Assembly (NCBI GenBank): GCA_010094025.1
Contig: ML991813.1
Span: 62,001 to 126,000, forward strand
Origin: Viridothelium virens
Taxonomy: Eukaryota; Ascomycota; Dothideomycetes; Trypetheliales; Trypetheliaceae
DNA length: 64,000 nucleotides
Reading direction: 5' to 3'
Positions 1 to 11,603 of the stretch are shown piece by piece (the first letter of the stretch is position 1; each line of letters starts with the position of its first letter). Under the pieces are notes generated by a model, which did no database searches, was not told the DNA's origin, and saw only the letters and a program-made list of their open reading frames with translations. A program made the translations under genes and the position numbers.

Positions 1-3000
1 CGGCCATTCGGAATGAGTGGGGCATCATTGGAAGTAAGCCCATGGTCATGCTGCTTCATAGGTTGTTCTTCCCTTCATGGCGTGGTCTCGGTGCAGGGTG
101 GTGTGCTTGCCACCATTCCCTTTCCGGTCTGCGATTCTCACAAAACAGAACCGCTACTGCTGTCCCACCCTTGGAATAACCAAGATACGCAAAATTCCAT
201 GCTCACTGATAGCCTCTGACCCAATGGAATGTTCCTCGCTTCGAAATCCTTTTGATCTCTAGAAACGCCTTGCGAACATCGATAACCGGCACAGATGCCC
301 TCGCTCTTGTTGAAAATCTACCTGCTGTTAGCAAAGCTTCGTAGATCATGCCCTTGGCTTGTTCATCTTCACAAGCGGATGATAATTATCCATCAACTTC
401 ACACAGTGAGACTGTTCAACGTTGCACGCCAGACTTCCATATACAAGAGACCCCTAGGGAGTATGGTTTAGGATGATGAATGTTACCCGCCAGTGACAAG
501 TTTCAAACCCCAAGCTCCATTTGCTCTAATTCCCGATACTTCTCAGGGGTCGAGATGGATGACATACTTTGGCGTCAGTTATATGTGCCGCTGTAGACTG
601 TACCACTGATGCATAGGCGGCCAACTTATCTGTTCAAAAGTCCACAATTTGGTCATTTGCAGTGGAGCACACGGCAAGCAGCTGAGTTTTCTGCTTAGGT
701 TAAGATTTTCTGTAACGTGAAACACTCATTTAAGTACGCTGTCATCGTTCACAACGGAATTGAACATAGCTCATCAGCAATACACTGCCAAATTCTCCGG
801 CACCCTGTGTCTCGTAGTACCTCTGACAAAAGACTATCGCAGACGCCGGTCGAATGCTGTTAGATGGCACAATGTGAGCATTCTGATCCTAGAGCATCTC
901 TTCAAGGTACTATGTCGGAAATTAGCCACCTGCCAGGGGATTATCCCTGCGTTCAACCACTTGTCAGCCTATCATAACTTGTTTCGATTCAAGTTGGTCA
1001 ATTTGAGAAAGACCAACTACTTCACGATCTTACCTTTCGGTCGTTCCATGATGACTATGGCTCGCTCGCCTTTTCTGGGACTAAGCTCATGAGTTCCCTG
1101 AGCAACGAAATCATAGCTTGCCCGACATGTGAGCAACTAGGAATTGGGTAATTGGGAATCAGATTCTTACGCGAATCACACGACTTTGTATGAGGCTGGT
1201 CTTTTCATATCTCTTGCATTGCCTGGTTAGGTACTGGCCAAATTGGACTCAATGCCGGCAATAAAGAGGGGGTCTTGACGTTGAAGCTGTGGTCCATACC
1301 AATAACTTGACGTATCCGGGCTGGTGAGTAGGGATGGCCTTGAGGCTTCGTCTGCCAGTCCCTTTTTTAGAAGGGCCAATCTCCTCTAAGTAGGCGTTTA
1401 GCGGGTAGCGGCTTTGTGAAGGGTTACCGTCCCGCTCTACCAACCACCACCATCTGCATAGAGCATCAGCTTGAAGACGGAGAAATTAAAGAAGATAAGG
1501 GCAGAGAGGCGACTCTCAAGTTGAACTTCACATGAGTGGGCTTTCACTCGACCAGTCTTTCTAAGACTAAGCTGCAAAGATCCGTTCGCAGAGATGTCGC
1601 ATAGTGAATTGTACATCAATGAACTAATTTCGCCCCGAGGATACCGGGAGAAGGCTGCATCCTTTGATTCATTCCGATTAAGACTGGTGGACATCTCGTG
1701 AACTTCTTTAATTGCCGAAGCAGGACCGGCATGGTGCGTGTCGGCCTTTAGGAGGTCGGCAATCCATGGGCTCTTATCCACAAGATGAGTAGTAACGGAA
1801 GGAGAAGCGAGAACTGGAGGATAACGGGTAATGCGAAAGGAATTGCAAGATGCTAGCCGAGGATAGTTGCGTTGCTTCAGTCGAACGTTCGGACTAGTTG
1901 ACCTTGCTCGCGCTTGGGTCCCCATTATCCTGCTGTAACACCTTTATTAGTCCTTTCTGACCTCAGTCTGAACCAAAAAGAACCAGAGGATAATATATCA
2001 AATCAGCAAGTAAAAGCTTAATGAAACAACATAATCAGCTTTCAATCGGATTATTGCTGGGAAACAATGGTAAATTGTCATAATGTGAGTTGTTGCGAGC
2101 ATGCTCGCGAGAGAGTGCGGTGACAGATTACCTTCCAGACGTTAGCTAAATGTGATCAAGTGGAGAATGATGCAGTATATAATTACCTGAAGAAGGGATT
2201 ATGCGATTGTATCGGTGTTATGGTAGTTGACTTGGTAGGAGGTATTGATGGGCGTATCAGCCTATCGAAGCATGCCAGGAGAATCGCAGGACTTTAAGGA
2301 CCAAGGACATACTTTGGATTGATCCTCACCGTCATTAGACGATGAAAGGTAGTCTACGTAACACTGCTACCTTCTGCAAAGTATGAAAGCTCTCATGGCC
2401 AGGGCCAATCAACTCATCCTTTTACGCCGAGCAACTCGCTACGCAGCTTGGGGGCGAACACGATTGACGCACTTTGGCTGGACAACAAATGGACATTGAG
2501 CAATGCCACGAATTTATTCGTTCCTTGATTCATGGGATAAGGGTCAGTCAATCTGAGAGGTGCCAGAACACGCATATTCGACATGTCCAAAAACTGTCTG
2601 ATCGCCAAGTCGTAGACGAGACGGTGTATTCGAACAAGACGTAATGCTATCGTAATTTCCAGTGAGCACTGTAGAAATAGTTCTGACAAGACAATGAGCT
2701 GGTGAGATTGGATTGTGCAGCTTCAGGATGATGTGTGTAATGGTAGATGCTGCATGCGTTCAACGATACATCCTCAGTGGTAGATGTTAGCTTTTACAAA
2801 ATCATATAATGACATTCACTCGAGAAGTAGCTTCAACACATTCTTGAGATGGGCAGGTGGTTTTTTGCTCATAGAAGGTGTGAAGTGACAAGAGCTTTTC
2901 GATTGTGAATGTCGCGTCTCGAGGAAGGCGTGGCGGGGCGGGAACGGGTCGGCCCGGCAGTTCGATACGCGTGCACACGTGAATTCGCGTGTGTCTGCAC

Positions 3001-3073
3001 CCATCACTACCTAGCACAGACCGGACACAGTTCAACCTCCTCTTCGCCGTTATTGTTTGGGCTGGAGACTTAG
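1..3073. other. Stretch without a convincing gene
   Basis: No reading frame here shows a family motif or exon chain that I recognise. The longest open frame is on the minus strand at 1437-1925 (162 codons). It has no recognisable domain and no clear continuation, so I do not call it. The last part of the stretch is the upstream region of the synthase gene starting at 3074. Confidence 0.5.
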
Positions 3074-4575
3074 ATGCGACGGGTGGTAGTAACGGGACTA
3101 GGTATTGTGACACCGTTGGGAGTCGGTACGTTGTATTCACGATGATATTCTCTGCAAGTGCTAATAGTTGAAAAGGTGTGCGCCGAAGCTGGCGTGGACT
3201 CGTGGATGGCCATTCCGGTATAATTTCTGTCAAGAACAGAGGGCCAGGCTTTGCAGCCCTGCCAAGCCAAGTCGCAGCCACAGTTCCTCGGGGCAGTGCC
3301 GAAGATGGCAAATGGGATGCAACAGAAAGACTCAGGCCGGGCGTAAGTCCAATTATAGTGCCATTGTGTCATGCCTACTTATCTTCCATACAGGACGAGC
3401 GTAAAATGGCGTCTTTTGCTCAGTTTGCCATAGCCGCTGCTCAAGAAGCACTTGATGATGCTTGTTGGGCGCCGGAAACTGTTGAGGAACGCGAGTCTAC
3501 GGGGGTTCACGTAGGTTCTGGGATAGGCAGTTTCGACGATGTCTATGACACCTCAGTTGCCTATCATAGTGGAGGATACAAGAAAGTCTCTCCTCTTTTT
3601 GTACCTCGCTTGCTTATTAACCTTGGTGCTGGACATATCTCAATGAGGTATGGGCTCAAGGGACCAAACCAATCTGCAACAACCGCTTGCACAACCGGAG
3701 CTCACTCCATTGGTGATGCTGCTAGACTCATCGCTTTTGGAGACGCAAATGTCATGATTGCAGGCGGCGCCGAGTCTTGCATCCATCCGTTGGCGATGGC
3801 GGGCTTTGCTCGAGCAAGAAGTCTGGCAACTGGGTGGAACGAGACACCACATCTAGCTTCAAGACCATTTGATCGTGCTCGAGGGGGTTTTGTAATTGGA
3901 GAAGGTGCAGGCGTGGTCATACTTGAGGTTTGAACATTTTTGTCATGGTTTCGATTTTTTTTGATCTGATGGAAATCTCATAGGAATTGGAACATGCGAA
4001 AGCCCGTGGCACACGAATCTATGCCGAACTACGTGGGTACGGCCTTTCCGCCGATGCCTACCATATGACTGCTCCAAGAGAAGACGGCGAGGGCCCACTT
4101 CTGGCGATGAAGCGTGCCTTGAGGCATGCAGGAGTATCTCCAAGGACCGTAGACTACATCAATGCACATGGCTCATCGACCATACTTGGCGATGCTGCTG
4201 AGAATCGTGCCGTCAAGTCACTGCTTCTGGGTGAGGGGGGTAAGCAGAATGCGACTGATATCAACGTCAGCAGTACCAAGGGCGCGATTGGTCATTTGTT
4301 GGGCGCTGCCGGTGCTGTTGAGGCTATTTTCACCATCCTTTCGATCTCGGAGGTATGGTAACCCAGAGACTTCTTTCCACTGATATCTAATTGATCTGTT
4401 ACAGAATGTAATGCCGCCAACGCTAAACCTCGAGAACCCTGGTGACCCGACAGAAGACTTCGACTGCAATTATGTACCAAGAACTGCTCAGCACCGACGC
4501 GTAGAAGTCGCTCTCACAAATAGTTTTGGCTTTGGCGGCACCAATGCGAGCCTCTGCTTCAGCAAGTATGGCTGA
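3074..4575 (+). CDS. cem1: Mitochondrial 3-oxoacyl-[acyl-carrier-protein] synthase (KAS II type)
   Basis: Condensing enzyme of mitochondrial type II fatty acid synthesis, extending acyl-ACP by two carbons; yeast Cem1 is the family reference. Five exons: 3074-3125, 3176-3342, 3394-3927, 3984-4352, 4405-4575, giving 430 residues, the usual FabF length. The protein opens with [18 protein letters not shown], which fixes both the start and the first splice. The catalytic cysteine lies in [12 protein letters not shown] (about residue 172). The two active-site histidines lie in NAHGSST and [14 protein letters not shown], and the C-terminal NSFGFGGTN loop is present, so all catalytic elements are intact. 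The 51-base second intron has no in-frame stop and is called from its splice signals and the family alignment. Mitochondrial location is inferred from homology; no long presequence precedes the core. Confidence 0.93.
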
Positions 4576-4887
4576 GAAATGCCTCTATGGCCATTTTCGA
4601 TTTTTCCGAGAACATACAAGCTTGCCGCTAACGGTCAAGGGCATTCCATGTCTTCAACTATCAGATTTGAGAAGGCCAAGGGCCAGTATTGCGGAGAGGA
4701 TAAGAGGCTCTCGAGCAGCGCGGCTCACATACCCCGCGGCGGCGCGATTTAGTCGTATCAGCATGCCCCACTATTAGGATCTCCAGCATTTGACAAGGTC
4801 ATTGCAAGACGTAAACATTGCGTTACTGCTTCCCTAGGGGACCTCTTCCACTAGGATCTTCCGTCACTTCATCCAGTTCAGCATGTT

Positions 4888-6841
4888 ATGGCAGACGCGA
4901 ACGAAGCTGAGTATGTTCGGCCAGTTTTGCCTTCTCATCTCTCAGAGCCACGCTCGAGATTGCTGAAGACCCTTTCCGTGAAGGCTGCTGCGTATCATGA
5001 TAAGGTGCCAGGGATACGCAAGCTACCTTTTTCGGCTTCTGCGATTATTGTCGCACTCATTGCGGTCAATATCAGTGTATGGATCGTTGTTGGAATAGTA
5101 CTTGTATCGTTAGATTTTCTCCTCGACCAGTGCTCCACATTGACCAGTTGTAGCATTTTCATACGTACGCATGCGGCTAAACTCTATGCTATGCAATGTT
5201 AACCTCCCTGGTGAAGCTCATTGATCTCTACTGCGGTCCTGTCATATACTCTCGGGCTTCGCCATGCATTGGACGCTGACCACATATCTGTATATCTCCT
5301 ATCTTCTAGTGTTCACAATGACATCTCTTATATTTTTCTCAGGCGATTGATCTTATGACCCGCCGTCTTGTTGCCTCTGGACGTCCGTCTGCCACAGTTG
5401 GCCTCTTTTTCTCGATCGGACACTCGACGTATTTTCCCGTGCTAGTGGAAAAATGTTATATTGCTGACCCATGAGCCTTAGGATAGTGATCGTCACTTCT
5501 ATCGTCGTTGCTGCTACTGCTTCCGCGGTCTCCAAGAAATTTGGCGCCTTCTCACAGGTCGGTGGGATCATAGGGACTGCTGTCTCCGCAGCTTTCCTCA
5601 TCATTCTTGGTCTCATGAACGCCTATATATTATATAAGCTCGTCATCCAGCTCCAAAGGGTCATTGATATGCATCCTGATGGGGAAGAGTCATTTAAGAT
5701 TCAAGGTACGGGATGCTTATTCCAGATCTTCAAGAAGCTATTCAAGCTCATTGACAGGTATATTCCCTCCCTCCTCCGTCTTGAAAATTTTCGCGAAACT
5801 TTCGTCTTTCCAAAAATTCTCTTGAAAGGTAGAGGCTGAACAGTCAGGAAAGGCCGTGGAAAATGTACCCTCTTGGTGTGCTCTTTGGCCTAGGCTTCGA
5901 CACTTCTTCTGAGATTGCCCTTCTTGGAATTTCTTCCATCGAAGCTTCTCGCGGAACCTCCATCTGGCTCATTCTGATTTTTCCATGCCTCTTCACGGCG
6001 GGTATGGCGCTGCTCGACACGATGGACGGCGCGCTCATGATGGCATTGTACTGTAGCGCAAATCTAGCAACGGATAAGATCGCGACACTATACTATGGCT
6101 GCATCCTGACGGCCATCACAGTCATAGTGGCGATCGTGATCGGGACAATCCAGTTGTTGAGTCTGATCGATAGTATTGCAAGCCCAGATGGTAAATTCTG
6201 GAAAGGCGTAGAGGTCGCGGGGGATCACTACGATATTATCGGTGAGTCTTCCAGAGCGTCCCGTTTCTCATTTATGTAGAATCCAGAGAGTTCTACCATC
6301 CCTCAAATGCCTATCAATCTCAACTTTCATAAGGTCTGACTTCCGCATGATCAGTACTTCGGCCCCTTCTTCAAGCCTCTTTTTCCTTCTCCGCCATATA
6401 CTACCCTTTTCCTATTTCTTCTCTTCTCGTATTCCCCAAGCCACCTCCGCAATATTTTCCGTTACTGTACTCTTCCTAGATCCTCACACCTCCTCTCCCG
6501 TCCGCTCCATCTCAACCTCACCACATCCTCCGCTGTATACCACAGAACAGCCCACTACCCCATATCACCACGAAACCAAGCTCACCAACTCCCCAGGCGG
6601 CTGCATCTGCGCCTCCTTCGCCATCCTCGGCGTCCTCAGCATCCTCTGCTACCGGCCCTGGCGCCGACGCATCGATCGCGCCCGATCTCGGCGCCACCGC
6701 GCACCAGCACCGGAGGTGGCCGACGGCGACCACGCCGGTGGTACTGACGACATGTGTTTGGATCTCACCGATCGTACGGCTCCTTGCAACATCGGTGATG
6801 ATGATCGAGGGCAGGGAGATCGGTCGGCGGCTGTGGAATGA
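4888..6841 (+). CDS. High-affinity nickel/cobalt transporter, NiCoT family
   Basis: Integral membrane permease for Ni2+ (possibly Co2+), presumably feeding urease or another nickel enzyme. Seven exons: 4888-5103, 5154-5164, 5217-5289, 5343-5428, 5482-5757, 5853-6241, 6597-6841, giving 431 residues. The signature RHALDADHIS in the second helix is assembled across exons 3 and 4. LGFDTSSEIALL and MALLDTMDGALM are in exon 6, and a basic PWRRRIDR follows the last helix. Exon 2 is only 11 bases; without it the conserved LHFH stretch and the reading frame are lost. The last intron (355 bases, pyrimidine-rich) is unusually long for this window. The C-terminal tail after the last helix is polar and not conserved. 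The gene starts 312 bases downstream of the synthase gene on the same strand. The family call is firm; metal preference cannot be read from sequence. Confidence 0.9.
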
Positions 6842-7496
6842 GGTGGCGACGCCGAGGGCGTGGTGGGACGGTGGCGTGATGGTGTGGTGGGATGATTGTA
6901 GGAGGTCCGAGGAGATAGAGAGTTGGGTATGTGCTATGTCAGACCATTTAAGGTTGAGAGGGAGAGCAAGTGGTGCAGGGCCGATGTTCGGCGTGAGGGA
7001 GAAATTCGGCCGGGGATCCGGGGGTTTGGTAGGGAGGGTTGATAGTGACAGTAGCAGGAAAGTCGACTAGATAGCCAGGGTGATACGTAATGAGTAGCAA
7101 ATGGTTTAAGCTGATTTGAGGCGGATGATGCTGATTAAGGTATACAAACGTAAATTTTGGTCTGAGGTATCTCTGCTATGTGGTGTTGCGGCTTAAGCCC
7201 GCCTATATACAACCCGGAACATACGCATATGCTGTAGACCTGAAAAAATACAAAATAAGATCATGACTTTTATGTTCTAGCAGCCTCTTGATCGGCCGCT
7301 GGGGCAATTTGTTCACCTCGAAGGCTCGCAGATGCCTCCTTTCCCTTGTGTGCTTGCGCCAATGCATATCTCCACGCGAAACTCCAGCATATTGGAAATA
7401 AATCGTCGTTACGAAATCATTTTCCAGATAATCAGATGCGCCCATATGTAATGCCAAAATCGTATCGACCGCTCATTTCTAAAACAACACGCTCCA
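6842..7496. other. Intergenic, convergent 3' ends
   Basis: Lies between the stop of the transporter gene and the stop of the minus-strand gene at 7497. I see no coding or RNA feature. Confidence 0.5.
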
Positions 7497-8342
7497 TCAC
7501 ATCAACCCCTGCAAATCCCCTGTACTCCCCCGCACGGGCCTCCTCGGCGGCGCCTGCATCTCGCTGAAGCGAAAAAGCTGTTTCAGACTACCTGGCGGCG
7601 GCTCGCACGGACTCAGCAGGGGCCACTGTTTCTCGTACAACAAAGTTCCATCAGTGGCGACGTCAGTGCTGGGCCTCGCAACCATGACGCTCTCCAGCGT
7701 GGTCGTTGTCGTCGTTGTCGACCACTTCGCCGACTGGAAGGGCGCAGCGGGGAAGCGTGTCTCTGAGAGACTCAGAGAGGCCGGGGGTGTTGGGGGGTTC
7801 GACGGATACGTCGTGGTGGTGGTGCTCGTGATAGTGGTCGTGGGTGAGGGTAGCACGAGATTAATGCCTCGAGGAGTGCTGCTGCTACCGTGCGGATTGG
7901 TACGGGGAGGGAGAGGGCGCATGGTCGAAGGGGTCTGGGAGAGAGAGGTGCTGGTGGAGGAAGCAGGGGTGTGGGAGAGCGAGGGCATAGTGCTCAAGGT
8001 CGTGGAGGAGGCATAGGGGCGGCGGGCCTTGGGGCGGGCTGAAGCTGTCTTTGAGTTTGATTCTGGGCCGGAGGTTGAGAACTGCCGCAGGTAACGTGCC
8101 GCTTCAGAGTCCCCTCGAGGTGAGCGTTCCTCGTGGCTCTGAGCATCGTCTTCGAAGGTTTCGGAGAAGGGAATGGAATGGGATCTTCGGGTAGGAGAGC
8201 GTTGAGGGATAATATCTCGGACTGGAAGGTCCTCGAAGGAGAAGGTGCTACTAAAGGGAGTTGTGGGTGGTGTTTGCTCGGCGTTGAATGGTGGTGTGTA
8301 CGTCATGGTTTTGTCTTTTTTTCGACAGCTGAAAAACTTCAT
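7497..8342 (-). CDS. Ser/Thr/Pro-rich hypothetical protein
   Basis: I do not recognise this protein. It reads as one open exon of 281 residues from an ATG at 8342 (MKFFSCRKKDKTMTYTPPF). A second ATG at 8306 (MTYTPPFNAEQ) could be the true start, because the sequence just upstream looks like a 5' intron with a pyrimidine tract ending in TTCAG. The body is dominated by serine, threonine and proline, with a run of seven threonines and several PTRR/SPTRR basic patches, and is probably disordered. The N-terminal CRKKDK and the lack of helices argue against a membrane protein. Uninterrupted openness over 280 codons with fungal-like composition supports a real gene, but low complexity can keep a frame open by chance. 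Confidence 0.5.
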   Translation of the reverse strand: MKFFSCRKKDKTMTYTPPFNAEQTPPTTPFSSTFSFEDLPVRDIIPQRSPTRRSHSIPFSETFEDDAQSHEERSPRGDSEAARYLRQFSTSGPESNSKTASARPKARRPYASSTTLSTMPSLSHTPASSTSTSLSQTPSTMRPLPPRTNPHGSSSTPRGINLVLPSPTTTITSTTTTTYPSNPPTPPASLSLSETRFPAAPFQSAKWSTTTTTTTLESVMVARPSTDVATDGTLLYEKQWPLLSPCEPPPGSLKQLFRFSEMQAPPRRPVRGSTGDLQGLM

Positions 8343-10562
8343 GAGCATGCGCCAAGAAAGGAGAAAGGATAGGAGATATTTATGAGCGGCATACCTTTCA
8401 GAGCAATACAGTACAGAGTTACTTGGCGTGATGATTTGCTTTTCACAGACAGGGCTAGGATGGTTAGCCTGGCAGGCCAATCGGAGTTGGTCAGCGACGC
8501 AGATACGTACCAAAACTGCAGGAAACTTGCTGCCATGACGTCGCTATCGTCGTCTTCCCCCTTCTTTGGAGCAGCGGTGCAATTCTTACTCGATCCTTGA
8601 CTGACTTTGTGGTGATATTTATTGTTGTAACTTGTTCGCTGGATCAACGGTCCGGGACGCGATCCTCGGACATATGGAGAGTGCGATTTTTTGGCATGGT
8701 TGCGAATATGGTTCATGTTGGACGTCATTATGAAGAACGGCCAGACGGATCAGAAGAATCACACAGTCCCGATCGGGATCGGGTTTGGCTGAGACGTGGA
8801 GTTTGGGTGCCCCTGCACGCTCCGGTCTGAAGCAGAAGGCGGCAGACTGGATGGGCGGCGGCGAACGAGGCAGGAAGTCTGGTGGAGAAATGATGAAACC
8901 TTAGGAATGTATGCTACTGGGGCAGATCGGACCAAAGTTTGGTGTGGCTTTCACGCTTGGGCGTATGGGCGAGTCCTTTGTTTCTGATCGCAGCCGGATT
9001 GGCGTCAATCGTGCAGGGTGGCTGATGAGTGGAGAACTCGAGATACGAGCAAGACCGACAGATCGTCTGCGTGAAAATAAGAAGCGTGAGAGGAGAGCAT
9101 ATTTGTGGAGCGTGAGGGCACACACTTGTATCGATCAAGTTCGAGTGGTGGTCAGTGATGCCGGGTGTGGTATTGTGTGGTATCGTCCAATATGGAAGGA
9201 CAATCCCTGCCCAGCCTTTTTTAAGAAACTGGTGGACAAAGACGGATTGCAGCAGGCGTCACTGCACCAAAGGATCTCGGAGCAGTAAGCCTCGACGCTG
9301 CACTCGGCCGACAATAGATAATGGCAAATATGGGAGATGGCGGCAAAAGGCAATACAGCGCCACCGTCGCTGCGGCTTTGAGGAGTCTTATGCAAATTGG
9401 GGGAAAGCAATATCCACGCTCGTCTGCAAGGTTCCCAAGTCTATCTGCAAATTAGATCAAGAGCTAGAGATAGCATATCAACGTCGCTATCTATCACTCC
9501 AAGCACGCAAGCCCGTATCTACACGCACCAGCGGTGGTAGTCAGTTGAGGTGACTAAACGTGCTCAATCCTGACGACCGTATCGCTCGCTAAGATACACT
9601 AAGCCGGCTTATGGATGACTCTTGAGATCGCCATGGTTGCGCCAGTCACGTTCTGGCCGCACTCGTCGGCACCTCTGCCGAACGGGTTGCCAGCCACTCC
9701 TGCACGAGCGTTAAGATGCGTGGAGATGCGTTAAGGTACGTCCGTCTGCATTGCTCCAGCAGGATTGGGCGACATGGGCGATTGCATGCAGCCGGCGTCG
9801 GGAGTCCACTTTTCTAGCCTCAACGTTCGCTATTCCCGACCTGTCATAACTCGGCCTCGCATTCTTGAAATAAGCTACTTTCTCCGATTTCACCGGTCCC
9901 GGCCAACCGCTTTGGGCTTCTTATTATTGTCGACCTCTTCTCGTGTTTCCCTGCTTCTCGCGTCCAGACCGAATGTCTGCGATCGCGGACAGGAATGCCT
10001 TGGGAGCTCACAGGCCGAAAAGGGGTACCATTGTGTAAACCTCATCAACTTCAGTCTGGAGAAGGTATACCGAAGATCACAGCAATGGTCGTGTTTCGTT
10101 GAATCAGGGGAAACTGAGGCGATTGGGTCATTCTTTAGATTACACATTTGTTGACCTGCATCACTTTCAAGGGAATGAAATTGACTTGGCATGGAATAAC
10201 CCCTCACGTCATCTAGAACCCAAAGGGCGCGAAGGAACGATCAATCGAAAGGTTTAGCTACGCACTTCCATTCATCCTCCATTAACATTCTAGAGAAGAC
10301 AGTGTTGCTCTTGAGATGTGACTTTACGTTGCGTCTGTAAGGTCTCCGCAGACTTTTCTCCACTTCCATTTTGCCAGGATGTGAAAGATCCTTGCACTGT
10401 TGCTGTCTTTCATTCCATTATCAATATCTGCTTATCATTCTCTATCTCATTTCATGGTACCTCCCAAAAGAGCTCTTCCAATTCCGAATTTCCTGCTCCC
10501 GCTGGATGACCTCGGGTAAACGATGGTATCTCCGTAATCTCTTCAGTAAATGCGAGGGCTAT
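8343..10562. other. Intergenic stretch, nothing recognised
   Basis: About 2.2 kb with only short overlapping frames on both strands (longest about 130 codons, such as 9155-9553 and 9765-10154). None has a recognisable motif or a plausible exon partner. The right end is the 3' flank of the minus-strand membrane-protein gene. Confidence 0.45.
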
Positions 10563-11603
10563 CTACAGGTTGCTGATAGAATCGTGAACGGTGGAATGAT
10601 AGGTAGGTGGTGCATCGCGGCGAGGCGCTCCAATCTCGTTCGAATCGTCGAATGGATTTCTGTTTGGCTGCTGTAGCGCTTGAGCAGGACGTTGTGGCCT
10701 GACAATCGCATTCGCATCATCGAATGGAGATCTCTGAGGAAAAGATGTGTTTTGCGCCTCGTGTTGGTCACCGATGCTCGGGGTGACTGACTGCTCCTGC
10801 CCCGCCGGTCGTGCCAACGGCACTGGCTGTGCTGGAGGGGCAACATTCTGCAGTTCGTGGCCTTCCTCTTCGTCCGTGCTTTGTGTTGTCCTCTGAGGGG
10901 TCCAGCTCATCACGAGCCCTGCAAGCCCAAAAAGAGCAATGATGATGCAAAAGTTTAAGAGGATGACTCCGGACTGAAAGGTCAGAAAACCTTTCACCTT
11001 GCACCATTGGTCTACCAACATCGCTGGACTCGAAAAGGCCGGTTTGAGATAGCGACCTTCCTGCTCTGACCATTCTCGCGGAATCAAGCTCCTTATTGAA
11101 CCGAATTTAGATTGGAAGTGGAAGGGCAAGAAAGCCATGATAGTGAGCAAAACGAAAAAGGCAAACCATCCATCGGCCTCGCGTCCTGACCATTTCAGCT
11201 CGTGGGTACGCCAAAGTAGGGAGACCACGAGAAAGATACAAGAGCAGCCTGCGGTTATCGCAAAATTAATGACTAGATCCTTTGAAGCGTCCCCAAGGCG
11301 CGAGAAAAATTTGTGCTGTGTATGGTGCTCGATTGCCCTTCGGAAAAATTGGAACTGACTATTCGTCTTTAGCAATCCGAGATTCGAAATGAGACTGGCC
11401 CACCCGCGGATGAGGTATATGGTGAAGGATCCAACCACCAAAGAAGCCGATGTGCGCAGTCCGCGATCCAAATAGAAGTGAAATCGGGAATCATTGTAGT
11501 TGCATCGTCCGAACTGCCTTGGGCAGAACCATATTAGGAAAGCGAGGATGATGACCAGGTACGGAAATATCAAATCGTCTGATACCTCAAGCATTTCAGA
11601 CAT
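10563..11603 (-). CDS. Five-helix membrane protein with NPF and PPxY tail
   Basis: Single-exon gene of 346 residues starting at ATG 11603 (MSEMLEVSDDLIFPYLVII). I do not recognise the family. Hydrophobic helices are visible at about residues 9-27, 52-73, 109-131, 145-163 and 207-235, followed by a roughly 110-residue polar tail. The tail carries a near-repeat, SPFDDANAI and NPFDDSNEI, the second being a true NPF motif (EH-domain ligand type), and ends with APPTYHS, a PPxY motif (WW-domain/Rsp5 ligand type). This suggests an endosomal or plasma-membrane protein subject to ubiquitin-dependent sorting; that is inference from motifs alone. The reading frame is intact and hydrophobicity is regular, so I trust the gene more than any function. 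Confidence 0.72.
   Translation of the reverse strand: MSEMLEVSDDLIFPYLVIILAFLIWFCPRQFGRCNYNDSRFHFYLDRGLRTSASLVVGSFTIYLIRGWASLISNLGLLKTNSQFQFFRRAIEHHTQHKFFSRLGDASKDLVINFAITAGCSCIFLVVSLLWRTHELKWSGREADGWFAFFVLLTIMAFLPFHFQSKFGSIRSLIPREWSEQEGRYLKPAFSSPAMLVDQWCKVKGFLTFQSGVILLNFCIIIALFGLAGLVMSWTPQRTTQSTDEEEGHELQNVAPPAQPVPLARPAGQEQSVTPSIGDQHEAQNTSFPQRSPFDDANAIVRPQRPAQALQQPNRNPFDDSNEIGAPRRDAPPTYHSTVHDSISNL

Noticed and set aside
1437-1925. Minus-strand open frame of 162 codons
   Set aside because: No motif, no plausible exon partner, and compositional bias does not favour coding.
2802-3372. Several minus-strand frames opposite the start of the synthase gene
   Set aside because: They overlap exons 1 and 2 of a well-supported plus-strand gene and have no motif.
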